64,000 nt of DNA, taken from the NCBI GenBank assembly GCA_023666835.1, contig JAMPBJ010000004.1, positions 1 to 64,000 of the forward strand, written 5' to 3'. Shown piece after piece: positions 16,587-24,061 of the stretch (its first letter is position 1; the number at the start of each line of letters is the position of its first letter). The notes under the pieces were generated by a model. The model saw nothing but the letters and a program-made list of their open reading frames with translations. It had not been told where the DNA came from and did no database searches. Origin of the DNA: Bacteroides sp. (GTDB taxonomy: Bacteria > Bacteroidota > Bacteroidia > Bacteroidales > Muribaculaceae). Both the position numbers and the translations under genes were made by a program.

Positions 16587-17453
16587 ATGATCCGTCGCTG
16601 TCTATTTATAATAATGTGTATGGCCGTCTGCTCAACCGCTTTCGGCCGAGGCTATGAACTGACCCGTCAGGAACGCGACTCCGTGGCCACGGCTCTCGCT
16701 ACAATTTGGGGCGAATATGTCGTGAAAAAGGCCCATAAAGACGGCCCCGATGTCAGTGCAGAATATATGCGCGGACTCGAAGAAGCCCTCAACCTGGCGT
16801 CGAACAACGATGCCTACCTTCAGGGTCTGATGGAAGGCGGCATGATAGCACAACGCCTGCAGCAGGTTGAAAACGTGGGAGGTTTCAAAGTGGACATGGC
16901 TCGCTTCATCACCATACTCAAACGTGCTGAAAAAGGCCGTCGCACCGGCTTCACCCACAAAACGGCTGAAGATTATCTCAACCGCGTGATGACAAAAATC
17001 AGCGAGGACACAAAGGTGGTGGACAACTCCGCAGCTTTCCTCGAAGCCAAATCCAAAGAAGAGGGCATCATCAAGACACCGTCGGGACTGCTTTTTGAAG
17101 TGATCACCGAGGGCGAAGGCGATCAGCCGCTGATGACCGACGAAGTGCTTGTCAACTATGTGGGCACTCTCATCGATGGCCGCGAATTTAACCGCTCCGA
17201 CGAAAGCTCCGGCGCCGCTTTCAAAATCAAGGACCTCATCCCCGGTTTTGCCGAAGGACTCACCATGATGAAACGCGGAGGCACCTATCGCCTTTACATC
17301 CCTGCCGAGATCGGTTACGGCCCGGAAGGCGTGGTCGGTCTGATACCCGGTGGAGCTGCCACGATATTCGACGTTCAGATGATCGACTTCCGCCACCTTG
17401 ATGCCGACGGCAATGTCATTTCGCCTGAAGAGACTCCGGCTTCAGCCGAATGA
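16587..17453 (+). CDS. Exported FKBP-type prolyl isomerase
   Basis: A 288-residue paralogue with a signal peptide (MIRRCLFIIMCMAVCSTAFG). I chose 16587 because it starts the signal peptide; an in-frame ATG 16 codons upstream is not preceded by a family sequence. N-terminal FKBP_N-like helical region about 25-170, FKBP domain about 185-275. The usual active-site FD pair reads FN (REFNRSDES) and the pocket tryptophan is phenylalanine (LIPGF), so activity may be altered. It ends with an acidic tail. Probably periplasmic; 51 bases after the first FKBP. Confidence 0.9.
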   Translation: MIRRCLFIIMCMAVCSTAFGRGYELTRQERDSVATALATIWGEYVVKKAHKDGPDVSAEYMRGLEEALNLASNNDAYLQGLMEGGMIAQRLQQVENVGGFKVDMARFITILKRAEKGRRTGFTHKTAEDYLNRVMTKISEDTKVVDNSAAFLEAKSKEEGIIKTPSGLLFEVITEGEGDQPLMTDEVLVNYVGTLIDGREFNRSDESSGAAFKIKDLIPGFAEGLTMMKRGGTYRLYIPAEIGYGPEGVVGLIPGGAATIFDVQMIDFRHLDADGNVISPEETPASAE

Positions 17454-17478
17454 TCCGTACTGACTAATGAATTGAAAT

Positions 17479-17506
17479 CAAACAAACAAACAAACAAACA
17501 AACAAA
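17479..17506 (+). repeat. (CAAA)7 simple repeat in a leader
   Basis: Seven perfect CAAA units followed by TAAA, located 20 bases before the ATG at 17527. Tetranucleotide tracts in leaders can change length by slipped-strand replication and alter expression; whether this one does is not known. Confidence 0.85.
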
Positions 17507-17526
17507 TAAACACTTAACACAACACA

Positions 17527-18459
17527 ATGAAAAAATTACTTTTGATCGGTAGCGTTGCTCTGCTTGCTATCGGATTTTCAGCTTGTAAAGGAAAAGGCAC
17601 CGGCAACGGCCCCAAAACCTACGGCGACTCCCTTTCTTATTATATGGGTCAGGCTTCAGGCTACGGATTGCTCAACAACCTCAACAACATGCCCGAAGAT
17701 ATGCGCGACAAAGTCAACAAAGACGACTTCCTTATCGGCTTGAAGACCGTACTCGACGCCGACACATCTCGTCAGGACTATCTCCAGGGTCTCGCTTATG
17801 GCCTTCAGCTGTGCAACCAGCTTCTGGAAATGGAAAAAGCCGGCGTTAATTTCGACCGCGAAGTGTTCTTCAAAGAATTCAAAGCCTCTTTCCTTGCCGA
17901 CACCGTAAGCACCGACCAAATGATGCTCCTTAACGAAAAGCTTCAGCCTCTGATGGAACGCGCCTATAACGAAATGATGAAAGCCCGCGTCAAAGAGCAG
18001 GAAGCCTATCAGAAAGCTCTTCAGGAAAAATACGACAAGAACAAAGCCGAAGGCGATAAGTTTGTTGCCGAAGCCATGACGAAAGACAAAGATCTTAAAA
18101 AGACCGAATCGGGTCTCGTCTACAAAGTGACCAAACTCGGCACCGGTGAAGTGGCCAAAGACACCGACAGAGTCAACGTGGTCTACAAAGGCACCAAAAT
18201 CAACGGTGAAGAATTCGATTCGTCAAACGGTCAGGAAGTGGCATTCTCGCCCCGCGGCGTTGTGAAAGGCTTCGGCGAAGCTCTCACCACATTCCCCGCC
18301 GGTTCGCAGGTGACACTCTATATTCCTGCCGAACTCGGCTACGGCAAGCAGGCTCAGGGCAAAATCCAGCCGGGTGAAACCCTCGTATTCGACATCACCA
18401 TCGGCGATGTTGTTAAGCCCCAGGCTCCCGCAGCTCCGGCCGACACCGTAAAGAAATAA
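17527..18459 (+). CDS. FKBP-type prolyl isomerase lipoprotein
   Basis: A 310-residue lipoprotein: signal with box IGFSAC, lipid cysteine at residue 20. N-terminal helical FKBP_N-like domain about 30-185 with a charged, lysine/glutamate-rich helix, then an FKBP domain about 195-300 with VVYKG, EEFDSS, VVKGF and LGYG. The pocket tryptophan is phenylalanine. It probably folds proteins in the periplasm while anchored to a membrane. The short proline/alanine tail ends DTVKK. Its leader holds the CAAA repeat. Confidence 0.92.
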   Translation: MKKLLLIGSVALLAIGFSACKGKGTGNGPKTYGDSLSYYMGQASGYGLLNNLNNMPEDMRDKVNKDDFLIGLKTVLDADTSRQDYLQGLAYGLQLCNQLLEMEKAGVNFDREVFFKEFKASFLADTVSTDQMMLLNEKLQPLMERAYNEMMKARVKEQEAYQKALQEKYDKNKAEGDKFVAEAMTKDKDLKKTESGLVYKVTKLGTGEVAKDTDRVNVVYKGTKINGEEFDSSNGQEVAFSPRGVVKGFGEALTTFPAGSQVTLYIPAELGYGKQAQGKIQPGETLVFDITIGDVVKPQAPAAPADTVKK

Positions 18460-18532
18460 TTGTTTGAAAACCATAACTTGGTGCTACGGCCGAAATCTTT
18501 TGGTCGTGGCACTGAGTGTAATATGTGTTCCT

Positions 18533-19246
18533 ATGAACGGCTCAGCTTCATCATCAGTCAAAAAGCCTCGTCTGGTGTTTCTCACCGGTGCAGGGGTCAG
18601 TGCCGAAAGCGGCATCTCCACGTTTCGCGACAGCGGTGGCCTGTGGGACAAATATCCAGTGATGGACGTGGCAAGCGCCGACGGGTTTGCCCGCAATCCG
18701 GCACTTGTGCATCAGTTCTACAATACGCGTCGTCGCGAACTGCTCGGCGTTGAACCCAACCAGGCTCATCGCGACATCGCATTTCTGCAGCGATGGTATG
18801 ACGTCAGCGTGATTACACAAAACGTTGACAATCTACACGAACGTGCCGGAAGCTCCGATGTGCTCCATCTTCACGGCGAACTGATGAAAGTAAGATCAAT
18901 CCCCCACCCGGAGCGAATCTATGAACTGACACCCGACAATCTCGACACCGACATCGACAGTCGCGACAGCTACGGCGATCCCATCCGTCCACACATCGTT
19001 TTCTTCCAGGAGGCAGTGCCCAACATCGAACCGGCAGCCGAAATTGTCAGCGAGGCCGATGTGCTGGTCATCATAGGGACTTCGATGGCCGTCTATCCGG
19101 CTGCAGGATTGGTCTACTACGCACGTCGCGGGGTGCCCGTCTACTACATCGACCCCAATCCGGCTCCGGTGCCCGACGGCATCACCGTGATCAAGGCCAC
19201 CGCCACCGAAGGCATGAAACAACTTTTGAAAATACTCGTGAAATGA
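18533..19246 (+). CDS. Sir2-family NAD-dependent protein deacylase, zinc-ligand-free
   Basis: A 237-residue class III-like sirtuin, which removes acyl groups from lysines using NAD. Seen: NAD-binding GAGVSAESGI (19-28), TQNVDNLH (95-102), catalytic H114 in HLHGE, and the SIRT5/CobB-type acyl pocket Y63 and R66 in FYNTRRR, suggesting desuccinylase-type ability. The four cysteines that bind zinc in CobB are absent. The start at 18533 is chosen because upstream in-frame starts are TTG only. No signal, so cytoplasmic. Its stop overlaps the next FKBP start (ATGA) in the middle of the FKBP array. Confidence 0.88.
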   Translation: MNGSASSSVKKPRLVFLTGAGVSAESGISTFRDSGGLWDKYPVMDVASADGFARNPALVHQFYNTRRRELLGVEPNQAHRDIAFLQRWYDVSVITQNVDNLHERAGSSDVLHLHGELMKVRSIPHPERIYELTPDNLDTDIDSRDSYGDPIRPHIVFFQEAVPNIEPAAEIVSEADVLVIIGTSMAVYPAAGLVYYARRGVPVYYIDPNPAPVPDGITVIKATATEGMKQLLKILVK

Positions 19247-20118
19247 AAAAATTACTCATAGCGGTCGTAGCCGCCATAGCATGCTCACCATTGGCAGGCG
19301 CACAGAATCCAGATGCCGACTCCCTCGGCTACTATATCGGAGCAACGCAAGGAGCCATGTTCAACCACATGATAGCGTCCGAACAGCCCCAGGCCAATCA
19401 GGAAGCATATAAAAAAGAATTTCTCGACGGACTGGCATCAACACTGCTCGCCGACACTTCGCGTGCGGCCTTTCGTCGCGGCCAGACTGTAGGTTTGAAC
19501 ATAATCGACGAACTCGGCAAAATGAACGTTGCCGGACAGACGGCCAATCTTCAGAAGCTCTACGATGCTTTCGCCCAACTCCTTGGACAAAGCGACGTCA
19601 CCGAACAGCAATATCGGGTTTTCTACGAAAACCTTGCCCGGCTCATGGAGCCAACCCGCACCTACTATCAGCAGCAGCAGGATGCGCGTCGCGCCGAGGC
19701 CGAACGCGCTCAGCGTGAAAGCGTGGAGACCAACATAAAGGCCGGCGACGAATTCATGGCTCGGTTGAAAGCCAACAACAAAAACATCGTGACCACTCCC
19801 TCAGGCCTCGTTTATGAAGTCAACAAAAAGGGAACCGGCCCTACACTTGCCGAAGGACAAGACGCAATGGTGCGCTACACCGGACGTCTGGTCGATGGCA
19901 CACAATTCGACTCTTCGGGCGACAAAGCAATTCGATTCAACCCCAACCAGGTGATCAAGGGCTTCGGCGAAGGTCTGCGACTGATGAACAAGGGCTCGAA
20001 ATACACTTTCTACATTCCCTATCAGCTGGCCTACGGCATGCAGGGTCCTCCCGCAATCGGCCCGGCTCAGACACTCATTTTCGAAGTGGAATGCGTCGAT
20101 ATCCTGCCTGAAAAATAA
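19243..20118 (+). CDS. Exported FKBP-type prolyl isomerase
   Basis: A 291-residue paralogue with a cleavable signal peptide (about 1-20, ending LAGAQ). Helical FKBP_N-like domain about 25-170 including a glutamine-rich helix (TYYQQQQDARR), then an FKBP domain about 185-288 with VRYTG, TQFDSS, VIKGF and LAYG. Most active-site residues are kept except the pocket tryptophan (phenylalanine). Probably periplasmic. The start overlaps the sirtuin stop by 4 bases, implying coupled translation. Confidence 0.92.
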   Translation: MKKLLIAVVAAIACSPLAGAQNPDADSLGYYIGATQGAMFNHMIASEQPQANQEAYKKEFLDGLASTLLADTSRAAFRRGQTVGLNIIDELGKMNVAGQTANLQKLYDAFAQLLGQSDVTEQQYRVFYENLARLMEPTRTYYQQQQDARRAEAERAQRESVETNIKAGDEFMARLKANNKNIVTTPSGLVYEVNKKGTGPTLAEGQDAMVRYTGRLVDGTQFDSSGDKAIRFNPNQVIKGFGEGLRLMNKGSKYTFYIPYQLAYGMQGPPAIGPAQTLIFEVECVDILPEK

Positions 20119-20153
20119 TACTCGAAACAATAATAAACAATCAATAAACTGAC

Positions 20154-21044
20154 ATGAAAACAAAAGTTCTTTTGGCCGGATTATTTCTGGCTGCCGTGTC
20201 GCTCACTTCGTGCAAGGGCGGCGCAAAAGGTGCTGACGCACCCGAACCCAAAACATTCGAGGACTCGGTTGCCATGCTTCAAGGCATCGCATTCGGATCC
20301 GACATGCTTGCCACTTATCAGCAACTTCCCGATTCGGTGAAGGCCAAATTCGACCGCGATAAATTCCTCGCAGGTATCAAACTGATCCTCGATGCCGACA
20401 CAACCGAAGCTTATCAGTCGGGCATTCAGATCGGCCTTAATCTCCTCAATGCTATGCAACAGGGTCGCGTGGCTGGCGTTGACCTCGACCCTAATATGCT
20501 CTACAGCTACTTTGCCGAAACATTTATGGCCGACTCCGTAGATTCTAAAAAGATTGACGGTATGAGGGACAGATTCGAACCGATCATGACCAGATATCAG
20601 GACAAACTTCAGACTTATGCCTACGAATCGCAGATCCGCTATCAGGCTCAGATGCAGAAGATGTTTGACAAGAACGTGGCTGAAGGCACAAAATTCATGG
20701 CCGACCTCAAAGCCAAGGATCCCGAGGTTAAAACCACTGCATCAGGTCTTAGCTATAAAGTTACCAAAATGGGCACAGGCGAAGTGGCTAAAGAAGGTGA
20801 AGTGCCCGTGATCTACACCGGCAAATTTATTGACGGCACCGTGTTCGACTCGAGCAACAACGAAGTGGTTCCGTTTGCTATCGACGGCGTTGTTCCCGGC
20901 TTCAAAGAAGCTCTCACCACCTTCCCCGCAGGCACTCAAGTCACTCTCTATGTACCCTACGATCTTGGCTACGGTGCCAACGGCAGCAGCGTCGTTCAAC
21001 CCGGTCAGACCATGATTTTCGACATGGAGATCTGCGAGAAATAA
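20154..21044 (+). CDS. FKBP-type prolyl isomerase lipoprotein
   Basis: A 296-residue lipoprotein with box SLTSC and lipid cysteine at residue 20. It is close in layout to the lipoprotein at 17527-18459: helical domain about 30-185, then FKBP domain about 195-296 with VIYTG, TVFDSS, VVPGF, and LGYG. The shared stretch EALTTFPAGTQVTLYVP suggests recent duplication between the two. Presumed periplasm-facing folding factor. 35 bases after the preceding FKBP. Confidence 0.92.
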   Translation: MKTKVLLAGLFLAAVSLTSCKGGAKGADAPEPKTFEDSVAMLQGIAFGSDMLATYQQLPDSVKAKFDRDKFLAGIKLILDADTTEAYQSGIQIGLNLLNAMQQGRVAGVDLDPNMLYSYFAETFMADSVDSKKIDGMRDRFEPIMTRYQDKLQTYAYESQIRYQAQMQKMFDKNVAEGTKFMADLKAKDPEVKTTASGLSYKVTKMGTGEVAKEGEVPVIYTGKFIDGTVFDSSNNEVVPFAIDGVVPGFKEALTTFPAGTQVTLYVPYDLGYGANGSSVVQPGQTMIFDMEICEK

Positions 21045-21053
21045 CGAACCGAT

Positions 21054-21974
21054 ATGTCTAAAAGACTATACCGCATATGCTTGACAGCAGCCATGGGCCC
21101 CGTGCTCGTGGCTCTGTCTGCTTGTGGCAGCAGTGGATCGGCCGACGGCGCCGACTCCACCATCGTTGCCACTACATTTGCCGACTCCATTTCCGAGGCC
21201 CTTGGCAATCAGTGGGGTTGCATGCAAAACATCGACTTCCTCTCGCTTGCCGACTACAAGGGCACACGCATTGATGTCGACGACTTCATGGAAGGACTGG
21301 CCGCCCATCTGCGCACCGACATCAACACCGCATCAAAATCCGAAGGCATTGCCAAGGCTTCTGATGTGGCTGCGCAAGTCGACAGCTACGCCGCTGTAGG
21401 CGTTTATCTTTCGCCCGCTAAGGTGGGAGAGGCCATGAAGACGCAACTGATGGCCGACACGCTGACCCGGCAACAGGCCGACGAAATGCAATTTGAATTT
21501 GACCAAAAAATGTCGGTGGTGCAGAATCTGATTCTCGAACGCATGCGCAACGAGCGCCGCCAAGAGATGATACGCGACAACAAATTGCGAAAAGCCAACA
21601 CCGAAGCAGGTCGAAATTTTCTCGAAGAGAAGATGAAAACCGATCCTGAGATCAAGCGCTCCGCATCTGGTCTCGCCTACAAGATCACCGATCCGGGCAC
21701 CGGCGAAAAGATTCCCTCCGGCTCCACCGTTCAGATAGTCTACAGCATGAAAGCTCCCGATGGCCATATCATTGATTCATCACGCAATCAAATAATCGAC
21801 GTGCCACTCGACGACAACATGATCGCCGGCCTGCGCGAAGGCATCGATCTGCTGAGTCTCGGAGGCGAAGGCGTGCTTTACGTGCCTGCTTCACTGGGAT
21901 TTCAACGCGAAGTCGATGGCGTGCAACCGGGTCAGCTCATCATCATCGAACTACAAATCAAAGGATCCAAATGA
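21054..21974 (+). CDS. Degenerate FKBP-like lipoprotein
   Basis: A 306-residue lipoprotein (box ALSAC, lipid cysteine 24). The helical N-terminal domain is kept (about 40-200) but the FKBP domain (about 210-303) has lost most active-site residues: the FD pair reads IID, the VIxxW region reads MIAGL, and the LAYG tyrosine is phenylalanine (LGFQ). It therefore probably lacks isomerase activity and may act as a chaperone or binding partner. Gap of only 9 bases from the previous gene and 4-base overlap with the next. Confidence 0.85.
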   Translation: MSKRLYRICLTAAMGPVLVALSACGSSGSADGADSTIVATTFADSISEALGNQWGCMQNIDFLSLADYKGTRIDVDDFMEGLAAHLRTDINTASKSEGIAKASDVAAQVDSYAAVGVYLSPAKVGEAMKTQLMADTLTRQQADEMQFEFDQKMSVVQNLILERMRNERRQEMIRDNKLRKANTEAGRNFLEEKMKTDPEIKRSASGLAYKITDPGTGEKIPSGSTVQIVYSMKAPDGHIIDSSRNQIIDVPLDDNMIAGLREGIDLLSLGGEGVLYVPASLGFQREVDGVQPGQLIIIELQIKGSK

Positions 21975-22462
21975 AAGCAATAATTCCAATTTTGGCCGCA
22001 GTCATTCTGACTTGCATGCTTCCCAGTTGTAAAAACGGATCGTCGAGCTCCGACGCTGCCGACTCGACTTCTGTCGACGTCAAAATTGACAGCGTGGTCG
22101 ATTCTGCACAGGCCGACACCCTGGCTATGCTTCTTGGCACCCTGGTGGCCAACGATGTTCTGCTCGAGAAAAACCTGAATGATTCGGCACGTGCCGAATT
22201 CGACGCTGCCCAATACGCCGAAGGTGTCGCCATCGCACTGAGCGACAAGAACAAATCAGCTTCATACACATATGGCGTACAGGCTGCCCGCGACCTTCGT
22301 CGACGCGTCGATGAACTTCGCCAATATGGTGTCGACGTCAATATCGATCTTCTGATTCAGGCCATCCGCCAAAATCTTCAGGCCGACAGCATATCGGAAG
22401 CAGACCTCGAACGAGCTAACACTGTCTACAACAACTTGCTTCAACACGTCTACTCCGATTGA
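21971..22462 (+). CDS. Lipoprotein resembling the FKBP N-terminal domain only
   Basis: A 163-residue lipoprotein with box MLPSC and lipid cysteine at residue 20, then a serine/aspartate-rich linker. The remainder matches in pattern the helical N-terminal domain of the preceding FKBPs (YAEGVAIALSDKNKSASYTY, then VNIDLLIQAIRQNLQADSIS) and stops before any prolyl-isomerase domain. It may be a dimerisation partner for the FKBP lipoproteins or a remnant. It overlaps the previous stop by 4 bases and ends the array. Confidence 0.8.
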   Translation: MKAIIPILAAVILTCMLPSCKNGSSSSDAADSTSVDVKIDSVVDSAQADTLAMLLGTLVANDVLLEKNLNDSARAEFDAAQYAEGVAIALSDKNKSASYTYGVQAARDLRRRVDELRQYGVDVNIDLLIQAIRQNLQADSISEADLERANTVYNNLLQHVYSD

Positions 22463-22513
22463 TCAACGTCATTTACACGACGATCAACAATACGGACTTT
22501 CATCATCATACGA

Positions 22514-22539
22514 GGCTCTGCACCTGGCAGAGCCTTTTT
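22514..22539 (+). terminator. Rho-independent terminator of the FKBP array
   Basis: GGCTCTGC at 22514-22521 pairs perfectly with GCAGAGCC at 22527-22534 around a 5-base loop, followed by TTTTT: a textbook intrinsic terminator that separates the FKBP array from the dcw cluster. Confidence 0.9.
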
Positions 22540-22651
22540 CATATCCGTCCCTCCAAATTTACAAATGCAAATATCAACGCGTGGTATTTCAACGCCATTA
22601 CGTCACTAAAAATCAACGCCTTGTCATAGTGTTAATAACTTCCGGCTAAAT

Positions 22652-22679
22652 TTTGTCAAAAAATCACAGTTTAAATTTG
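22652..22679 (+). promoter_or_regulatory. Candidate promoter of the dcw cluster
   Basis: TTTG at 22652-22655 and TAAATTTG at 22672-22679 resemble the -33/-7 pair, but the spacing is 16 rather than about 20. The region 22540-22753 contains no mraZ-like ORF. Confidence 0.4.
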
Positions 22680-22753
22680 TAAACTTTATGTAAATTTCCG
22701 TAACTTTACATCGGTATAAAGCGTCCTTGCACAAAAACAATAAACCATTGGTT

Positions 22754-23668
22754 ATGAACGAAATGCCCGTCTACCACATACCTGCTCTGCTTCCTCAGTC
22801 GCTTGAAGCACTCGACATTCAGCCAGGCGGAGTGTATGTCGATGCCACTTATGGCGGCGGCGGACACTCAAAAGCGATTGTGGAAAAGCTTTCCGAGCAA
22901 GGGCACCTTTATTCGTTCGACCAGGACGATGAAGCGGTCGAAAGAGCCATTTCCGACCCGCGGTTTACGATTGTGTACGGCAACTTCCGATATCTGAAAA
23001 ATTTTCTCCGCTACTATGACGTCAACAGCGTTGATGGCATACTTGCCGACCTCGGCGTGTCGTTTCACCACTTCGACGATTCCAACCGCGGTTTCAGTTT
23101 CAGATTCGATGGAGCCCTCGACATGCGCATGAACCGCCACGCCACAGCATCGGCAGCCGACATTCTCAACGAATACGACGAACAGCGGCTGGCCGATATC
23201 TTCACACTCTACGGCGAACTCAAGCAGGGACGCCGAATGGCTGCCGAAATCGTCCGTCTGCGTCAGCAGGGAAAACCGGTCGACACCGTGAGCGCCCTGA
23301 CTTCCGCCCTGGCAAAATTCATCTCGCCCAACCGCGAGAAAAAAGAACTCGCAATGCTCTTCCAGGCTCTGCGCATCGAGGTTAACCACGAAATGGATGC
23401 CCTCGAGCAGTTTCTCAAACAAAGCGTCGAAGTGCTCCGACCCGGCGGCCGTCTGGCCATCATCACCTACCACTCGCTTGAAGATCGTCTTGTCAAAAAC
23501 TTCATGCGCAGCGGCAACTTCACCGGCCACGTCGAAAGCGACCTGTTTGGTAACGTTCGCACCCCACTCAAGCAACTCACGTCAAAACCGATCGTCCCCA
23601 CCGACGAGGAAATCGAAAGAAATCCCCGGTCGCGTTCAGCAAAACTCAGAGTCGCCACAAAACTTTAA
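22754..23668 (+). CDS. rsmH: 16S rRNA (cytosine-N4)-methyltransferase RsmH
   Basis: A 304-residue SAM-dependent methyltransferase (MraW) that methylates C1402 of 16S rRNA. The SAM motif VDATYGGGGHSKAI is near 25-38, and LADLGVSFHHFDDSNRGFSF near 99-118 is characteristic. C-terminal KPIVPTDEEIERNPRSRSAKLR is family-typical. Start at 22754 chosen because the family begins with a short segment before YHIPALLPQS. It is the first gene of the dcw cluster here; mraZ, which normally precedes it, is absent. Confidence 0.96.
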   Translation: MNEMPVYHIPALLPQSLEALDIQPGGVYVDATYGGGGHSKAIVEKLSEQGHLYSFDQDDEAVERAISDPRFTIVYGNFRYLKNFLRYYDVNSVDGILADLGVSFHHFDDSNRGFSFRFDGALDMRMNRHATASAADILNEYDEQRLADIFTLYGELKQGRRMAAEIVRLRQQGKPVDTVSALTSALAKFISPNREKKELAMLFQALRIEVNHEMDALEQFLKQSVEVLRPGGRLAIITYHSLEDRLVKNFMRSGNFTGHVESDLFGNVRTPLKQLTSKPIVPTDEEIERNPRSRSAKLRVATKL

Positions 23669-23686
23669 CCCAAACATTCGACCATC

Positions 23687-24061
23687 ATGACCTCGACAAG
23701 AAATAAAAGCAACACCGCTGCAAAGACGGAGAATTCATCAAACATTCTCCGCCAGGTGATGTTTGGCAAAATAGTGTCGAGCGACTTCTTCGCCCGCAAC
23801 TGGGTGGCCATGCTGATAATCGTGTCGATGATTCTGGCCTACACCGCCGGAAAATACACATGCCAGACCAAAATGGAGCAAGTGCGCCGACTGACATCCG
23901 AACTCGAGATCGTCAGAGCCGAACGCATCCGCGCCAAAAGCGAATATATGGGCAAAGTCCGTGAATCTGCCATGCAGAAAATGGTCGACGAACTCAACCT
24001 CGGCCTGACCGTGCAGGAATTCCCGCCCTATGTGATCAACGAACAGGAGGAAAAGAAATGA
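23687..24061 (+). CDS. ftsL: FtsL-like cell division protein
   Basis: A 124-residue bitopic membrane protein: a cytoplasmic head of about 40 residues, one membrane segment near 41-60 (WVAMLIIVSMILAYTAGKY), then a periplasmic coiled coil. It matches FtsL of Bacteroidota in size, layout and position between rsmH and ftsI, which is the main support since sequence is poorly conserved. It acts with FtsQ and FtsB in the divisome. Its stop overlaps the ftsI start by 4 bases. Confidence 0.8.
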   Translation: MTSTRNKSNTAAKTENSSNILRQVMFGKIVSSDFFARNWVAMLIIVSMILAYTAGKYTCQTKMEQVRRLTSELEIVRAERIRAKSEYMGKVRESAMQKMVDELNLGLTVQEFPPYVINEQEEKK

